Shown here piece after piece: positions 1 through 8,512 of a stretch of DNA of 64,000 nucleotides; the first letter of the stretch is position 1, and each line of letters begins with the position of its first letter. The stretch lies in assembly GCA_030431255.1 (NCBI GenBank), contig JAUIJL010000009.1, forward strand, positions 248,001 through 312,000. Direction: 5' to 3'. The position numbers were made by a program, and so were the translations under genes. This stretch comes from Thermoanaerobaculia bacterium. GTDB lineage: Bacteria > Acidobacteriota > Thermoanaerobaculia > Multivoradales > J023. The notes beneath the pieces are model-generated. The model was not told the DNA's origin, did not search any database, and saw nothing but the letters and a program-made list of their open reading frames with translations.

Positions 1-182
1 CGTGCCAGACCCCAGCCGACGAGCAGAATAACGCTCGCTTCCATCAAGGAAAAAAAGATCGCGAGTCCCTGGCTCATCCAAGCCGAAAGGTCAAAATTCG
101 CCCAGGAAAACGATGCTACGCTTCCCGCAGATTTCACAGAAAAACCTTTAATTTGAATCCCATACCAAACCGCGAGGCTCAT
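1..182 (-). CDS. Partial membrane-protein gene, C-terminus off the window
   Basis: Reading leftward from an ATG at 182, an open frame runs off the window edge after 60 codons. It starts MSLAVWYGIQIKG and contains a hydrophobic stretch (GLAIFFSLMEASVILLVGWG) at about residues 40-59, which suggests a membrane segment. The start is supported by a strong Shine-Dalgarno sequence (AAGGAG, 5 bases before the ATG). It follows the two small lipoprotein genes on the same strand. I do not recognise the family, and the fragment is too short for a function. Confidence 0.6.
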   Translation of the reverse strand, partial: MSLAVWYGIQIKGFSVKSAGSVASFSWANFDLSAWMSQGLAIFFSLMEASVILLVGWGLA

Positions 183-207
183 GATGTCTCCTTCGTAAGC
201 AATCGAC

Positions 208-227
208 GGCTCACCCACCTGTGAGCC
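208..227 (-). other. Short hairpin between two minus-strand genes
   Basis: GGCTCAC and GTGAGCC form a perfect 7-bp stem around a 6-base loop. It lies between the stop of the PKD lipoprotein gene and the Shine-Dalgarno sequence of the next gene. No T-run follows on the minus strand, so it is a weak terminator candidate or an mRNA-processing structure. Confidence 0.35.
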
Positions 228-250
228 GCCGTAGGTAGTCGAACGAGCTG

Positions 251-628
251 TCAGACAGGTGGGCCGGTGCTAGAAATCCGAACAGGTTTCTGCGCCGAGC
301 TGCAATCGTCCGCTTGCCGTTCTACGGTTTCGCAAACCGTCAGGCGAACGATATAAGTCTCGGGGAATGCGATCGGTGAGTATTCATGGACGGGATTTCG
401 CAACGTGCTGGTCTCGCCGTCACCAAACTCCCACAACCATTGGGTCACCGGCCCGGCGGACGCATCGAAAAACTCCACGATGGGCCCCTCACCTCTAAAC
501 GTAAAACCCGCCAAGATTTCGGGCTCTGTGGGCGAGTCGCCGTCGCAGCCCGAGGTGGTCGAAAGTAGAAGCGTGACCAACACCGGCCAGAGCCACCGTT
601 TTCCGCCACCGGATCTCAAAGCAAACAT
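251..628 (-). CDS. PKD-domain lipoprotein
   Basis: This is a 125-residue secreted protein. A basic start and hydrophobic segment (WLWPVLVTLLLSTTSGC) end in a lipobox-like Cys followed by an acidic, Pro-rich linker. The rest matches a single PKD domain, with the hallmark WEFGDGE and a following NPVHEY. PKD domains are Ig-like modules of surface proteins, usually for protein or polysaccharide contacts. The ATG at 628 is chosen over a GTG at 634 because GGAGG lies 5 bases before it and would overlap the GTG. It sits 2 bases after the upstream lipoprotein gene, so the two are probably co-translated. It lies downstream of the CIS operon, but no direct link can be shown. Confidence 0.7.
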   Translation of the reverse strand: MFALRSGGGKRWLWPVLVTLLLSTTSGCDGDSPTEPEILAGFTFRGEGPIVEFFDASAGPVTQWLWEFGDGETSTLRNPVHEYSPIAFPETYIVRLTVCETVERQADDCSSAQKPVRISSTGPPV

Positions 629-630
629 GT

Positions 631-1026
631 TCACCTCCGTTGAATGATGATGTTTTGAGCGATGAGCACTTCTTGTGCAGGCCCCTCAAAGGTGCCGATC
701 ACCGTCACGATTTGATTCATTTTCGCGGATTCCGCGCGATCCACTAGACCAGTTCCCAGGGTGACCAAGACTTTCCGCGACTGGCCTTCACACGAATGGC
801 CGAACACCGCGAAATCGAAACTGACACCAACCACGATGCCGTCAGTGTTTTCGAAGCGTTCCGGCAAGGAGCAAACCACCCCTTCCCCGCGATAGAACTC
901 ACTCATCATTCGGGGCCCCACGAGGTCGAAATAGGACCGGGTTCCTCGAAACATGCAGCCGTTGAAAAGCAGGCTCAACCCCAAGAGCAAACCCATCAAC
1001 GCCCACCTCGTGGTCTTTTCTTTCAT
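631..1026 (-). CDS. Small lipoprotein of unknown function
   Basis: The product is 131 residues with a basic N-terminus, hydrophobic core and lipobox ending LLFNGC (Cys at about residue 24). The mature part contains mixed beta-type sequence and ends IIIQRR; no family is recognised. The start has AAGGAG 8 bases upstream. The preceding stretch, 1027-1311, holds no gene that I can support. It contains an inverted repeat GGCGGG/CCCGCC near 1106-1129 that may terminate the CIS operon, and presumably the promoter of this gene. Confidence 0.6.
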   Translation of the reverse strand: MKEKTTRWALMGLLLGLSLLFNGCMFRGTRSYFDLVGPRMMSEFYRGEGVVCSLPERFENTDGIVVGVSFDFAVFGHSCEGQSRKVLVTLGTGLVDRAESAKMNQIVTVIGTFEGPAQEVLIAQNIIIQRR

Positions 1027-1311
1027 GCCGTCGGCTCCTTGTCGGCAGTGGGCATCCTCCGTGGCGTTCCCACGGCGAATGCAAATTCACAATTCGGTCA
1101 ATGAAGGCGGGTCCACCCTACGTCCCGCCGAATCACGTCACTATGACCCGTGCTCTTTGTGGTTTTTCTGGCTGGCCCGCAAAACCCCTGACGTCACCAA
1201 GCCCTCATCTAAAATCCATTTTTCTGGACATAGCAGAGAAGGGCGCACCAATGCCTCAGCCGCCGAATGGGCATTGCAAGGTTTTCCGCGCGTGAAAGGG
1301 GATGTCGCGAG

Positions 1312-2676
1312 CTATTCGGGAGGAATCGATTCGCCGGGGCAGCAAGTAATCCGCCACGCGTTGCAGGTTTTGCCGCTCAAACAGGCAAATTCGGCGACGA
1401 ATTGTCCCTCGCCACAACGCACTGGCTCCGAGCTCGATCCGTCGAAGGATCGGCACTCCGAGCCCTTTTTGAGGCGTGGGGTTTTGAGATAACGAGCCTG
1501 CATCTCCGAGCAACCGCTCTCCCGGCATTCCCACGCGTCGAGAAACGAGTCCTTGCGATTGGCGATCGTGCCCTTCGGCGAGATCCAATCCGACTTGCTG
1601 AGCTCTGCCTCGAGATCGGGGGTCGGCGAATAGGGGCAGCAATACAGCTGCCAGACCCCACACGGTTTGTCGCTGCAATACAGGCCAGAAATGGCGGAGC
1701 CGCTGCGACATCCGACCGAACCGAAGCCCTGGGTCAACGAAGGCGACCACTCACAGGTTCCGAGCGAAAACGTGATGTCCACGGAATTCCCCGCCTTGGT
1801 TTCGACCTTGGGCGGCACGCTCTGCTCGAGAACCTTGCCCGCTTCTTGGCGATCACTGATCCGATAGTTCACCTCTCCCGGCCAAATGCCCGCTTCGAGC
1901 AGGGCGAGACCGGCTTCCCCCTCTTCCATGCCCACCAAATCGGGCATATCCGCCGACAGCTCGAAGGTGACGGTGTCTCCTTCGCCGATCGCGTGGCCGG
2001 GACGAGGATCATGACCCGCTACGGTCAGCTCATCGCCACCGAGTGAAAGACCGCCGAGCGCAGGACCGGCACCCACGATCAGGCCGAGGGCCACAGCCTG
2101 CTTTTCGGCTTCGGCCCGGCTCAGCCCCATCAAATTCGGCATATATGTCTGGGCGGCGGGCTCGCCGGAGACTGTGTCGCCCTCATCCGCTCCTTGGTCT
2201 GCAGCGGCCGCGGCCGCGGCTTGCTCCTCGGGAGACGGCGCTTCCTCTTTGCTGCCGCTCACCACCCACCAGGCGACCAAACCGACGATTAAGAGAAATA
2301 CGATCGCCAAGAGGATCCACAACCAAAGCTTCGAAGCGGGCGGTCGAAGGACGGTGATCTCGGGCCCCTCCGAGAAATCGTCGTCGGGATTGACCTCGGA
2401 AACGACATCGATCCGGAACTTCAGCTCCCCTTCCGGCGCGTCCTTGGGCAGCTCCATGGACACTTTGACCGCTTCGGGAATCCCGGATTCCAGCTTTCGT
2501 TCTTCTTCGCCTTCGATGGTCAGCCAGCCCTCGTCGAGATTGCCGATCGGCACGATCAACGCACGGCCCGCCACGGATTTGGCGATGTTGGTGACCGTGA
2601 CCGTCACTTCGCCTCGCCCTTCTTTGTCGAGCTGAAGGGTCTCCGACGACGGGACGATTTGGAAGATATTTGCCAC
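1312..2676 (-). CDS. CIS-linked bitopic membrane protein with two PASTA domains and Cys-rich repeats
   Basis: 454 residues in three parts. Residues 1-115 look like an Ig-like domain (VTVTVTNIAKSVAGRAL) and should be cytoplasmic. One transmembrane helix follows at about 117-140 (KLWLWILLAIVFLLIVGLVA), then an Ala/acidic linker. Two PASTA-type repeats begin YMPNLMGLSRAEAE and DMPDLVGMEEGEAG. The last ~150 residues are Cys-rich with a visible duplication: CSDKPCGVWQLYCCP and CLSGKTCNAWRITCCP. PASTA domains usually bind peptidoglycan. As the last gene of the CIS operon it may tether the particle to the membrane and wall, much as the membrane protein CisA is reported to do in Streptomyces; that role is inferred. 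A GTG at 2676 with GAGG upstream is preferred to a TTG at 2712. Confidence 0.75.
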   Translation of the reverse strand: MANIFQIVPSSETLQLDKEGRGEVTVTVTNIAKSVAGRALIVPIGNLDEGWLTIEGEEERKLESGIPEAVKVSMELPKDAPEGELKFRIDVVSEVNPDDDFSEGPEITVLRPPASKLWLWILLAIVFLLIVGLVAWWVVSGSKEEAPSPEEQAAAAAAADQGADEGDTVSGEPAAQTYMPNLMGLSRAEAEKQAVALGLIVGAGPALGGLSLGGDELTVAGHDPRPGHAIGEGDTVTFELSADMPDLVGMEEGEAGLALLEAGIWPGEVNYRISDRQEAGKVLEQSVPPKVETKAGNSVDITFSLGTCEWSPSLTQGFGSVGCRSGSAISGLYCSDKPCGVWQLYCCPYSPTPDLEAELSKSDWISPKGTIANRKDSFLDAWECRESGCSEMQARYLKTPRLKKGSECRSFDGSSSEPVRCGEGQFVAEFACLSGKTCNAWRITCCPGESIPPE

Positions 2677-2708
2677 GTTCGTTTCCTCGTTCTCGGTCGT
2701 GCCGAGGC

Positions 2709-3272
2709 TCAAGCCTGCGGATCTTCGAAGCGCAGCTCGAAGGTCACATAGGCGGGTTTTTCTTCTCGAACAATGCGCTCGATCAAGGTTCGATGGCGTT
2801 CAGAATCCGGGATGACGACACGGATGTGGAAGGGCATGGGTCGACCGTCGGGACCGGGCACCGACTCATCGATCCGATAGCCCGAGATGCCGGTGGCCAG
2901 CTCGAGAAAGCGGCACAGCCCCCGGCGGGTGCCCCGCCATTTGGAGAGAAACGCCACGTCGGCGATTAAGTCTCGCACCCTCCCGATACCGCAGGAGAGA
3001 TTGCGTGCTTGGTCGGCCGCGTTGACCGGCCGCGTGGGAGACAACCCTTCCACTTGCCACAATCCATCCAAATCGACCCAAGTCGCCAATAATGGTACGA
3101 ACGGGTCGGGGGCGGCGTGGGGAGCAAAGAATCGCGGCAGATCCTCGAGGGTTTGCTCCACGGGCTCATGCAGGGCTTCCATGACCTCGAGCAACGTGAA
3201 AAGCACAGTTCCCGGTTTCGCCGTGCGCCGAAAGATCTGCGGCAGCAGACGTTCAATATTCCTCCGCTTCAT
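2709..3272 (-). CDS. Contractile injection system tail protein I-like baseplate component
   Basis: 187 residues resembling the phage tail protein I domain found in CIS clusters. It opens MKRRNIERLLPQIFRR, with a helical N-terminal segment containing EALHEPVEQTLEDLPRFF and the turn LLATWVDLDGLW. The C-terminal half (RGLCRFLELATG then FHIRVVIP and KPAYVTFELRF) is typical of proteins joining the baseplate wedge to fibres or the outer baseplate. It overlaps the end of the baseplate-J gene by 20 bases, which suggests translational coupling. The next gene downstream encodes the PASTA membrane protein. Confidence 0.8.
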   Translation of the reverse strand: MKRRNIERLLPQIFRRTAKPGTVLFTLLEVMEALHEPVEQTLEDLPRFFAPHAAPDPFVPLLATWVDLDGLWQVEGLSPTRPVNAADQARNLSCGIGRVRDLIADVAFLSKWRGTRRGLCRFLELATGISGYRIDESVPGPDGRPMPFHIRVVIPDSERHRTLIERIVREEKPAYVTFELRFEDPQA

Positions 3273-5841
3273 CCTCGGTCACCACCTCGATCTCATGCTC
3301 ACCGGAGCAAAATAGCCAGGTTTCAGGAAGGGTTACTTTGTCGAAGTCCCGATGGGAAAGCGCCTCGTATCGATCACCGCCGTCACCGCTGCGGAAGACG
3401 CCTTCGGGACCGCCGGCGAAAATCCACTTGCCCCCCGGATCGACCACCACGGTGTGGACCGGCACCAAACGTCCGCGATCTCGTGGCGGCAAACCCGAGG
3501 TCGCCACCGCCGACGGCTGCCAGGCGGGTTTGTCGGAGCTCGCGTCCAACCGCATCACACCGGCTCGGTGAGACGCCGCCAGGACCCGAGTGCCCTGAAA
3601 AGCCAGGCCGTGACAGCTACCGGCGGTCCAGCCCACGTCGAAGGCCCGCCATCCTTCCGGGGTCAGCTCGGAGAGATACCAGCGATAACAGCCTTTTCCT
3701 TTTTGATTGCCGGCGGCGGCGACCGCCGCCCACAACCAGGAGCTCGGCCCCTCTGCTTGAATGGCCAAGAAGCGGATGTCCTCGCCTCGGAGGCCCAAGA
3801 GCTGAAAAGTCCGGGGTTGCCCGCCCTGACGACTCAGATAGACACCGCCGGCCCGTTGGGCGGACACTGCCACCAACACGTTGCCGTGCGCATCGACCGA
3901 GGTCTGGACCGCGTAAAAACCCGTTCGATCATCGCCGCTGCCACCCGGATAAACCGGCACCTCCGCCAGCTCCGGCCCATGCCGTTCCAGCGAGACTTGA
4001 AAAAGGCCCTCGTCCGAAGCGAGCAGAATCGTCGGCGTTTGCCGACCGGGAAGCCAGGCCATGCCCTCGACCTCGAATCCGGTTTCCGCCGCCGTCCGCC
4101 AGGTTTCGCCGCAGTCCTCGGATACGTAGAGCACCGCTTTTTGCGCGTCCCGCGGTCGGGTGGCGACCGCCACCCGACCCGGGTGCTCGGGATGAGATCG
4201 CACATCGCGGATCTGCTCACCTTCGAAACACGCGACCCGCTCCCAGCCGTTGCCGTCGTTGATCGACCGTAGCAGTGAGTCACCGCCCGACACGTACCAG
4301 CATCGGGGCTGAAAACAATCCGCCACCAGGGCCCGCGCCTCGTCGGGCACGTGGTTCACCCGCAACCGAATGCCGTCGGCAAATTTGACCCCGGGCTCCG
4401 ACAAAATCATGTCGTAGATGTGCGACGCCCGCAGGGTCTCCCCAAAGCCCCAGCCGTCGGGCACGTAGTCGTTGGGAAGCGGCTGAATCGTGCGATAGAG
4501 GCGATCCAAGACCCGCCGTCGCAGGGCGATGGGATTCTCTTCCCGATAGACCACGATCCGAGCCACCACACTGACGGCCTTATACCGCCCCCACTGCACC
4601 AGACAGGCGGTGCCCAAAGGCCGTCGCTCGTTGAGGGCATCGAGGATCTGAAGCCGGGCGTCCTCGGTTTCGTGCTCGACCATGATCTCCGCCGTAATCC
4701 GCCCCTCGGCCTTGATCGCCAGGGGCAGATCCGGCACCACTACGACCTGCACCGTGCCGGCCACGGCGTGGCTCCACAGGCGCGCGAGGGTCAAAGCTCG
4801 GGCTCGGGCCACGGCCCCGGAGCTGCGGATGGCCACTCGCTCGAAGTCCTTGGACTTGACCACCCGCTCCAGGCCGTGGAGCTGTTGTGGGCCTCGAATC
4901 AACGCATTTTGCAGGCTCTCGAGGTTGCGACCTCCGGTGGCCGGCTGCGGATTGGTCACCTCGACCCCGGGGATCGGATCGAGCAACGCCGTCAGCGTTC
5001 CCGCCGCCACATTGCCCACATCTCCGCCCCCTCGGCGATACCAGACCCGGATCTCCCGGTCTGCCTTCGGCACCGCAGCCAGGGCCCGGGGGACCTGCTC
5101 CAAACGATCTTGCTCGTCGAGCCAGCGGGCGGCGGGAGCGAATTGCAGCAGGCCGGAGGCTCGGTCGGTCTTGTAGATGTGGGGCTCCGCGCCGATGTTG
5201 GCAAAACTGTCGACCTCGACCCAGATCCGGAACACCTTGTCGCCGTGGGGAATCGCCCGGGCGCGCTCGTCGAGCTCGTGGGGAAGGGCTTCGATCGCCA
5301 CCACCAAATCCCGCTCCGAGCCCGCCTGAGCCGTGATCGGCGGCCTTTGGATGCGATGGACCTGGCCGGGCAGCCCAGTGCCCAAAGCCACCAGCTCGGC
5401 GATCACCAGCTCCCCTTGCAACGCCGTGACGTCGACGTGATCCTCGCCTTCCACTAAGGTCACCAGCTTGGAGGTGACGAAAACCGGGGCTTCTTGGTCG
5501 TCGCCCGCTCGATCCGCCATCACCCGCGTGCCCCGGGGAATCTCGATCGATCGGCTCGACTCCTGAGACCTGGAGAATCGCAGCACCACAGAAGCGGAAA
5601 CGGGCGGCTCGAGACGCGCTCCGACAAGCCGCAGAAGCTCGACGTAGACCTTCTCCGGCAGACGGTTGAGCCGATAGATCAGCACCTCGGTGAGGTGGGC
5701 GAAGACCTCGAGAATCACTAGGCCCGGATCGCCGGGTGATAGATCGCTCCACTCCGGGCACTTCTCCCCCACGATCCGACGCGCCTCTTCCATCAGCTCG
5801 TAGAAGTCCCGGTCGTCGAGGTTGGGAACCGTCAAGGACAT
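3253..5841 (-). CDS. Baseplate J-like protein fused to a C-terminal beta-propeller
   Basis: 862 residues. The first ~510 match the putative CIS baseplate assembly (gpJ/gp6-like) family: an N-terminal wedge region (DDRDFYELMEEARRIV, then LSPGDPGLVILEVFAHLTEV) and a typical Baseplate_J centre. From about residue 510 to 835 the sequence changes to repeated blades of BNR/sortilin type, such as LYVSEDCGETW, LLASDEGLFQVSL and VFRSGDGGDRYEAL. This looks like a six- or seven-bladed beta-propeller, followed by a short acidic tail. Baseplate J builds the ring around the spike; a propeller could serve as a peripheral binding or sensing module (inference). The ATG at 5841 overlaps the TGA of the gp25 gene as ATGA, so the longer upstream extension is rejected. 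Confidence 0.85.
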   Translation of the reverse strand: MSLTVPNLDDRDFYELMEEARRIVGEKCPEWSDLSPGDPGLVILEVFAHLTEVLIYRLNRLPEKVYVELLRLVGARLEPPVSASVVLRFSRSQESSRSIEIPRGTRVMADRAGDDQEAPVFVTSKLVTLVEGEDHVDVTALQGELVIAELVALGTGLPGQVHRIQRPPITAQAGSERDLVVAIEALPHELDERARAIPHGDKVFRIWVEVDSFANIGAEPHIYKTDRASGLLQFAPAARWLDEQDRLEQVPRALAAVPKADREIRVWYRRGGGDVGNVAAGTLTALLDPIPGVEVTNPQPATGGRNLESLQNALIRGPQQLHGLERVVKSKDFERVAIRSSGAVARARALTLARLWSHAVAGTVQVVVVPDLPLAIKAEGRITAEIMVEHETEDARLQILDALNERRPLGTACLVQWGRYKAVSVVARIVVYREENPIALRRRVLDRLYRTIQPLPNDYVPDGWGFGETLRASHIYDMILSEPGVKFADGIRLRVNHVPDEARALVADCFQPRCWYVSGGDSLLRSINDGNGWERVACFEGEQIRDVRSHPEHPGRVAVATRPRDAQKAVLYVSEDCGETWRTAAETGFEVEGMAWLPGRQTPTILLASDEGLFQVSLERHGPELAEVPVYPGGSGDDRTGFYAVQTSVDAHGNVLVAVSAQRAGGVYLSRQGGQPRTFQLLGLRGEDIRFLAIQAEGPSSWLWAAVAAAGNQKGKGCYRWYLSELTPEGWRAFDVGWTAGSCHGLAFQGTRVLAASHRAGVMRLDASSDKPAWQPSAVATSGLPPRDRGRLVPVHTVVVDPGGKWIFAGGPEGVFRSGDGGDRYEALSHRDFDKVTLPETWLFCSGEHEIEVVTEDEAEEY

Positions 5842-6284
5842 CACTCCACCTCCCCCGCCAAGCTCATGGAAACGTTCAGAGCATCTTCCGTGCCACTGGC
5901 GGCGACCCGATATTCGAGCGAAATCTCCAATCGGGTCGCGTCCCGAGGATCCGGGAACGCATCTAGGTCCAAGATCTCGATGCGCGGCTCCCAACGTTGG
6001 ATCGCCTGACCAACGTAATGGATGGCTAGACCCGCGGTGGTCGGATCGTTGGGCAAGAAAAGAAGACGGTCGAGCTCGCAGCCGAAGTCGGGCCGCATGA
6101 CCCGCTCACCCCGCCGGGTGGTGAGCAGTAGGTGAATGGCCTGCCGCACCAAGGCATCGCCGGCGATCATGTCGAGGCTTCCGCGATTCGACAGTCGAAG
6201 ACCCGCGGGCTGATCACCCGCCAAGCTCGGGTGCCGAAACCGCAGGCCTTTGGCCTCGATATCGCTCATGTCGGCTGCGTGCAT
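5841..6284 (-). CDS. gp25/GPW-family baseplate wedge protein
   Basis: 147 residues with the classic gp25 pattern: LVRQAIHLLLTTRRGERVMRP in the middle, then DFGCELDRLLF and a C-terminal beta-strand part with WEPRIEI. In contractile tails gp25 links the baseplate to the first sheath ring and nucleates sheath assembly; it corresponds to Afp9 of the antifeeding prophage. GAGGAGG lies about 6 bases before the ATG. The stop lies inside the ATGA overlap with the baseplate-J gene, and only 12 bases separate it from the VgrG gene. Length matches the family. Confidence 0.9.
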   Translation of the reverse strand: MHAADMSDIEAKGLRFRHPSLAGDQPAGLRLSNRGSLDMIAGDALVRQAIHLLLTTRRGERVMRPDFGCELDRLLFLPNDPTTAGLAIHYVGQAIQRWEPRIEILDLDAFPDPRDATRLEISLEYRVAASGTEDALNVSMSLAGEVE

Positions 6285-6296
6285 CAGGCCTCCTCC

Positions 6297-7814
6297 TCAG
6301 GCTTTTTCCATGTCGATGCGCTTCGCTTTGAGGCACAGGCTTTTGCCCGGCGCCTCCAGGGTCAGGTCACCCGCCGCGTGCAGCTTGATCCCGTCGGGCG
6401 CCAGCTCGACATAGCTTCCCTTCTTATTTTCGATGCGGGCCGCGCCCCTTTTTTCGTCGAGGGTGAGTCTTTGTTCGCCCGCCCGGATCTGGAAGCGCCG
6501 CACCCTGCCGCCTTCGACGCCGCTGTCGAGGGAGCCGCGTCCATCGAAGATGCCGCCGAGCACCAGCCCCCTGGCGGGATCCCCGTGGGTCAGCGCCACG
6601 GCCACTTGATCTCCCACGTCCGGCACGGCGACGAATCCGCGATTCTTGCCGAGCCCCGGGCTCACCACCCGCATCCAATCCGTCTCGAAGCCGGCCAGGG
6701 TGGGCAGAGTCGCTCTGACCCGCCCCAGGTCTTCCGGATCTTTGACCGAGGTCACCGAGCCGGGCACGATCGACGTCGCCGTGGGGGCCGGCATGGGGCG
6801 CGGGGGATAGGACGAGATCTCCGTGACGAATCCGCGCAGACGATCGAAGCCGTGACGCACGGCCGTGAGCACGAATTGCCCTTCGAGAGAGGCATCTACC
6901 CCGCGGATTCGGACCGCGCAACCCGGTTGCAGGCGGACATCTCCGTCCGCCACGCCCCAGAGGGAGATCTCACCGCACGCGGAACGATCCAATACGGCTT
7001 GAGCGGCTTGCTCGACCTGGCGGGCGTCTTCGAGACCCAGGTCCACCAAGGACCTCATGCTCTCCTTCCGCCCCGACCGTGACCACGCAACCTTGCGGCC
7101 GGACCGCGGCCGGCTGACCCGACTGTCGACGGTCGAGCCCGTGGCCGGATCCCAGCCGAAGCCGGTCACTCCTGCCCACGCTCCCGAACCGACGGCGTCG
7201 AAACGGCACTCGAGCAGGCTCGAGCCTTGCTCGAGCTCGATGCACGGCTTCGAGCCTTCGAGGGTCAGCAGATGGAGCTTCTTGCCGCGGACCACGGCGA
7301 ATAAACCTTGGGTTTCCGTATGCTCCCGTAACAGCTCCATATCGGTCTGGCGGTGCTGCACGATCCAGCGCCGAGCCGCTCCGGAGTCCCCGGGCTCCAC
7401 CGACAATCCGAGGTCGGACACCAGCTCGCGGGCCAGCTCGGCGGGGGTCATCTGCTTCAAGCCACGGACCGATTGACGCGTGTGGAGCCGAAAGAGGGGA
7501 TCGTAAGCTCGAAGGTTTACTTTCCTGCCGCCCACCGGCGGATACGATTGCTCGACCCCCGCCAGCTCCCCTTCGAAGAGCTCGGAATCCCCTTGGCGGT
7601 TGGAGATCGACACCCTTATCGGGGTGCCCATGGCCCAGTCGCGAGGGCTCAGCTTGCCCAATTGCCGGCCGTCGAGCTGCAGCTCGCATTGGGTGGGTAG
7701 CCCCAGCCGTGCTCGCACCTGCACCCCCTCCAGGGCCTGGTACCAGAGTCGGTCGAGGGATCGCCCTTTCACTTGGATCTTGAGCCCCGGCATCCGAGCC
7801 CACGGCGAGCTCAT
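6297..7814 (-). CDS. vgrG: VgrG/gp27-gp5-like spike protein
   Basis: 505 residues forming the central spike. The first ~345 resemble the gp27/gpD-like domain, with paired beta domains and the region LARELVSDLGLSVEPGDS. At about 350-430 a gp5-type OB fold is visible (DPEDLGRVRATLP, then GFVAVPDVGDQVAVALTHGD). The remainder is the start of a beta-prism, with repeated strands such as GSYVELAPDGIKLHAAGD. In CISs the trimeric spike caps the tube and pierces the target; it equals Afp8. The ATG at 7814 overlaps the stop of the preceding gene (ATGA) and has GGGAG upstream. No separate PAAR tip gene follows, so the tip may be absent or encoded elsewhere. Confidence 0.88.
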   Translation of the reverse strand: MSSPWARMPGLKIQVKGRSLDRLWYQALEGVQVRARLGLPTQCELQLDGRQLGKLSPRDWAMGTPIRVSISNRQGDSELFEGELAGVEQSYPPVGGRKVNLRAYDPLFRLHTRQSVRGLKQMTPAELARELVSDLGLSVEPGDSGAARRWIVQHRQTDMELLREHTETQGLFAVVRGKKLHLLTLEGSKPCIELEQGSSLLECRFDAVGSGAWAGVTGFGWDPATGSTVDSRVSRPRSGRKVAWSRSGRKESMRSLVDLGLEDARQVEQAAQAVLDRSACGEISLWGVADGDVRLQPGCAVRIRGVDASLEGQFVLTAVRHGFDRLRGFVTEISSYPPRPMPAPTATSIVPGSVTSVKDPEDLGRVRATLPTLAGFETDWMRVVSPGLGKNRGFVAVPDVGDQVAVALTHGDPARGLVLGGIFDGRGSLDSGVEGGRVRRFQIRAGEQRLTLDEKRGAARIENKKGSYVELAPDGIKLHAAGDLTLEAPGKSLCLKAKRIDMEKA

Positions 7815-8512
7815 GGCACGTCTCCCGCGCCGGGCAGCCGCAAAGCGCCGCCGGCGGAGACCTCGAAGGGGTCTGAAATGCCGTTGGACGATGCCACCAA
7901 GCGCCAATAGGCCGGATCGCCGTAATGGCTCTGAGCCACCTGGTCGAGACGCTCCCCGGCTCTGCCGCTGCCGTCACCCGGCATCTCACGAAAAGCACCT
8001 CCTCGACCCGCGCCGAGGCTCATTCGGTCGAGCTGGGCCGGCCTAGGGGGCTTACGCGCGGCCCCCTTGCCGGGGACGGAGTCTTCGACCCGCAAGAAAC
8101 GCAGGGCCAGCCAAGAGCGTCGGGGCACCCCACCGACGTCGAATTGCTCCAAGCGCTCCGCCACCGCCGTCACCACCCCCGGCACATTCCACGACTTGCC
8201 CCAGATGAACCGCACCCTGGGCGGGTCCCCCTCAGCCATATTCCACAACGGCCGGGTCAAATGACGGACGTCGGACACCGACCGCTCAGAGCCTTCCACC
8301 GCCAAATCGAAGAGCAGGTGAAGACGCATCTCGGTGGAGCCGCCACCGATCGCCAGTAAGGTATCGTCGCTCATGCCTGCGGTCAGCAAAGGCCCTCCGG
8401 ACGACACACGCGGCTGAATTCCCGCGGAGCGACGAACCTCGATGCCCTCGGGATTCAATAGGCAGCGGATCCGCTCGCCGGTTTCCTCGATCAAAAAGGC
8501 CACCCGTTCCAT
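7811..8512 (-). CDS. CIS tube-spike adaptor (Afp7-like) with LysM domain
   Basis: 233 residues. The N-terminal ~165 match the CIS tube-like domain: MERVAFLIEETGERIRCLLNP, then FDLAVEGSERSVSDVRHLTRPL and RVRFIWGKSW. The C-terminal part carries a LysM-type module (LDQVAQSHYGDPAYWRLVAS, about 190-233). Afp7/gp53-type proteins link the inner tube to the VgrG spike, and a LysM end is usual for them. The start at 8512 has AGGAAGGGG upstream. The gene overlaps both neighbours: the small gene upstream and the vgrG start downstream. Confidence 0.85.
   Translation of the reverse strand: MERVAFLIEETGERIRCLLNPEGIEVRRSAGIQPRVSSGGPLLTAGMSDDTLLAIGGGSTEMRLHLLFDLAVEGSERSVSDVRHLTRPLWNMAEGDPPRVRFIWGKSWNVPGVVTAVAERLEQFDVGGVPRRSWLALRFLRVEDSVPGKGAARKPPRPAQLDRMSLGAGRGGAFREMPGDGSGRAGERLDQVAQSHYGDPAYWRLVASSNGISDPFEVSAGGALRLPGAGDVP

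Noticed and set aside
4351-5457. A 368-codon plus-strand frame inside the baseplate gene, and other long frames near 3117-4262 and 4580-5761.
   Set aside because: They are shadows of the baseplate-J coding sequence, with low-complexity Arg/Pro/His content and no start signals.
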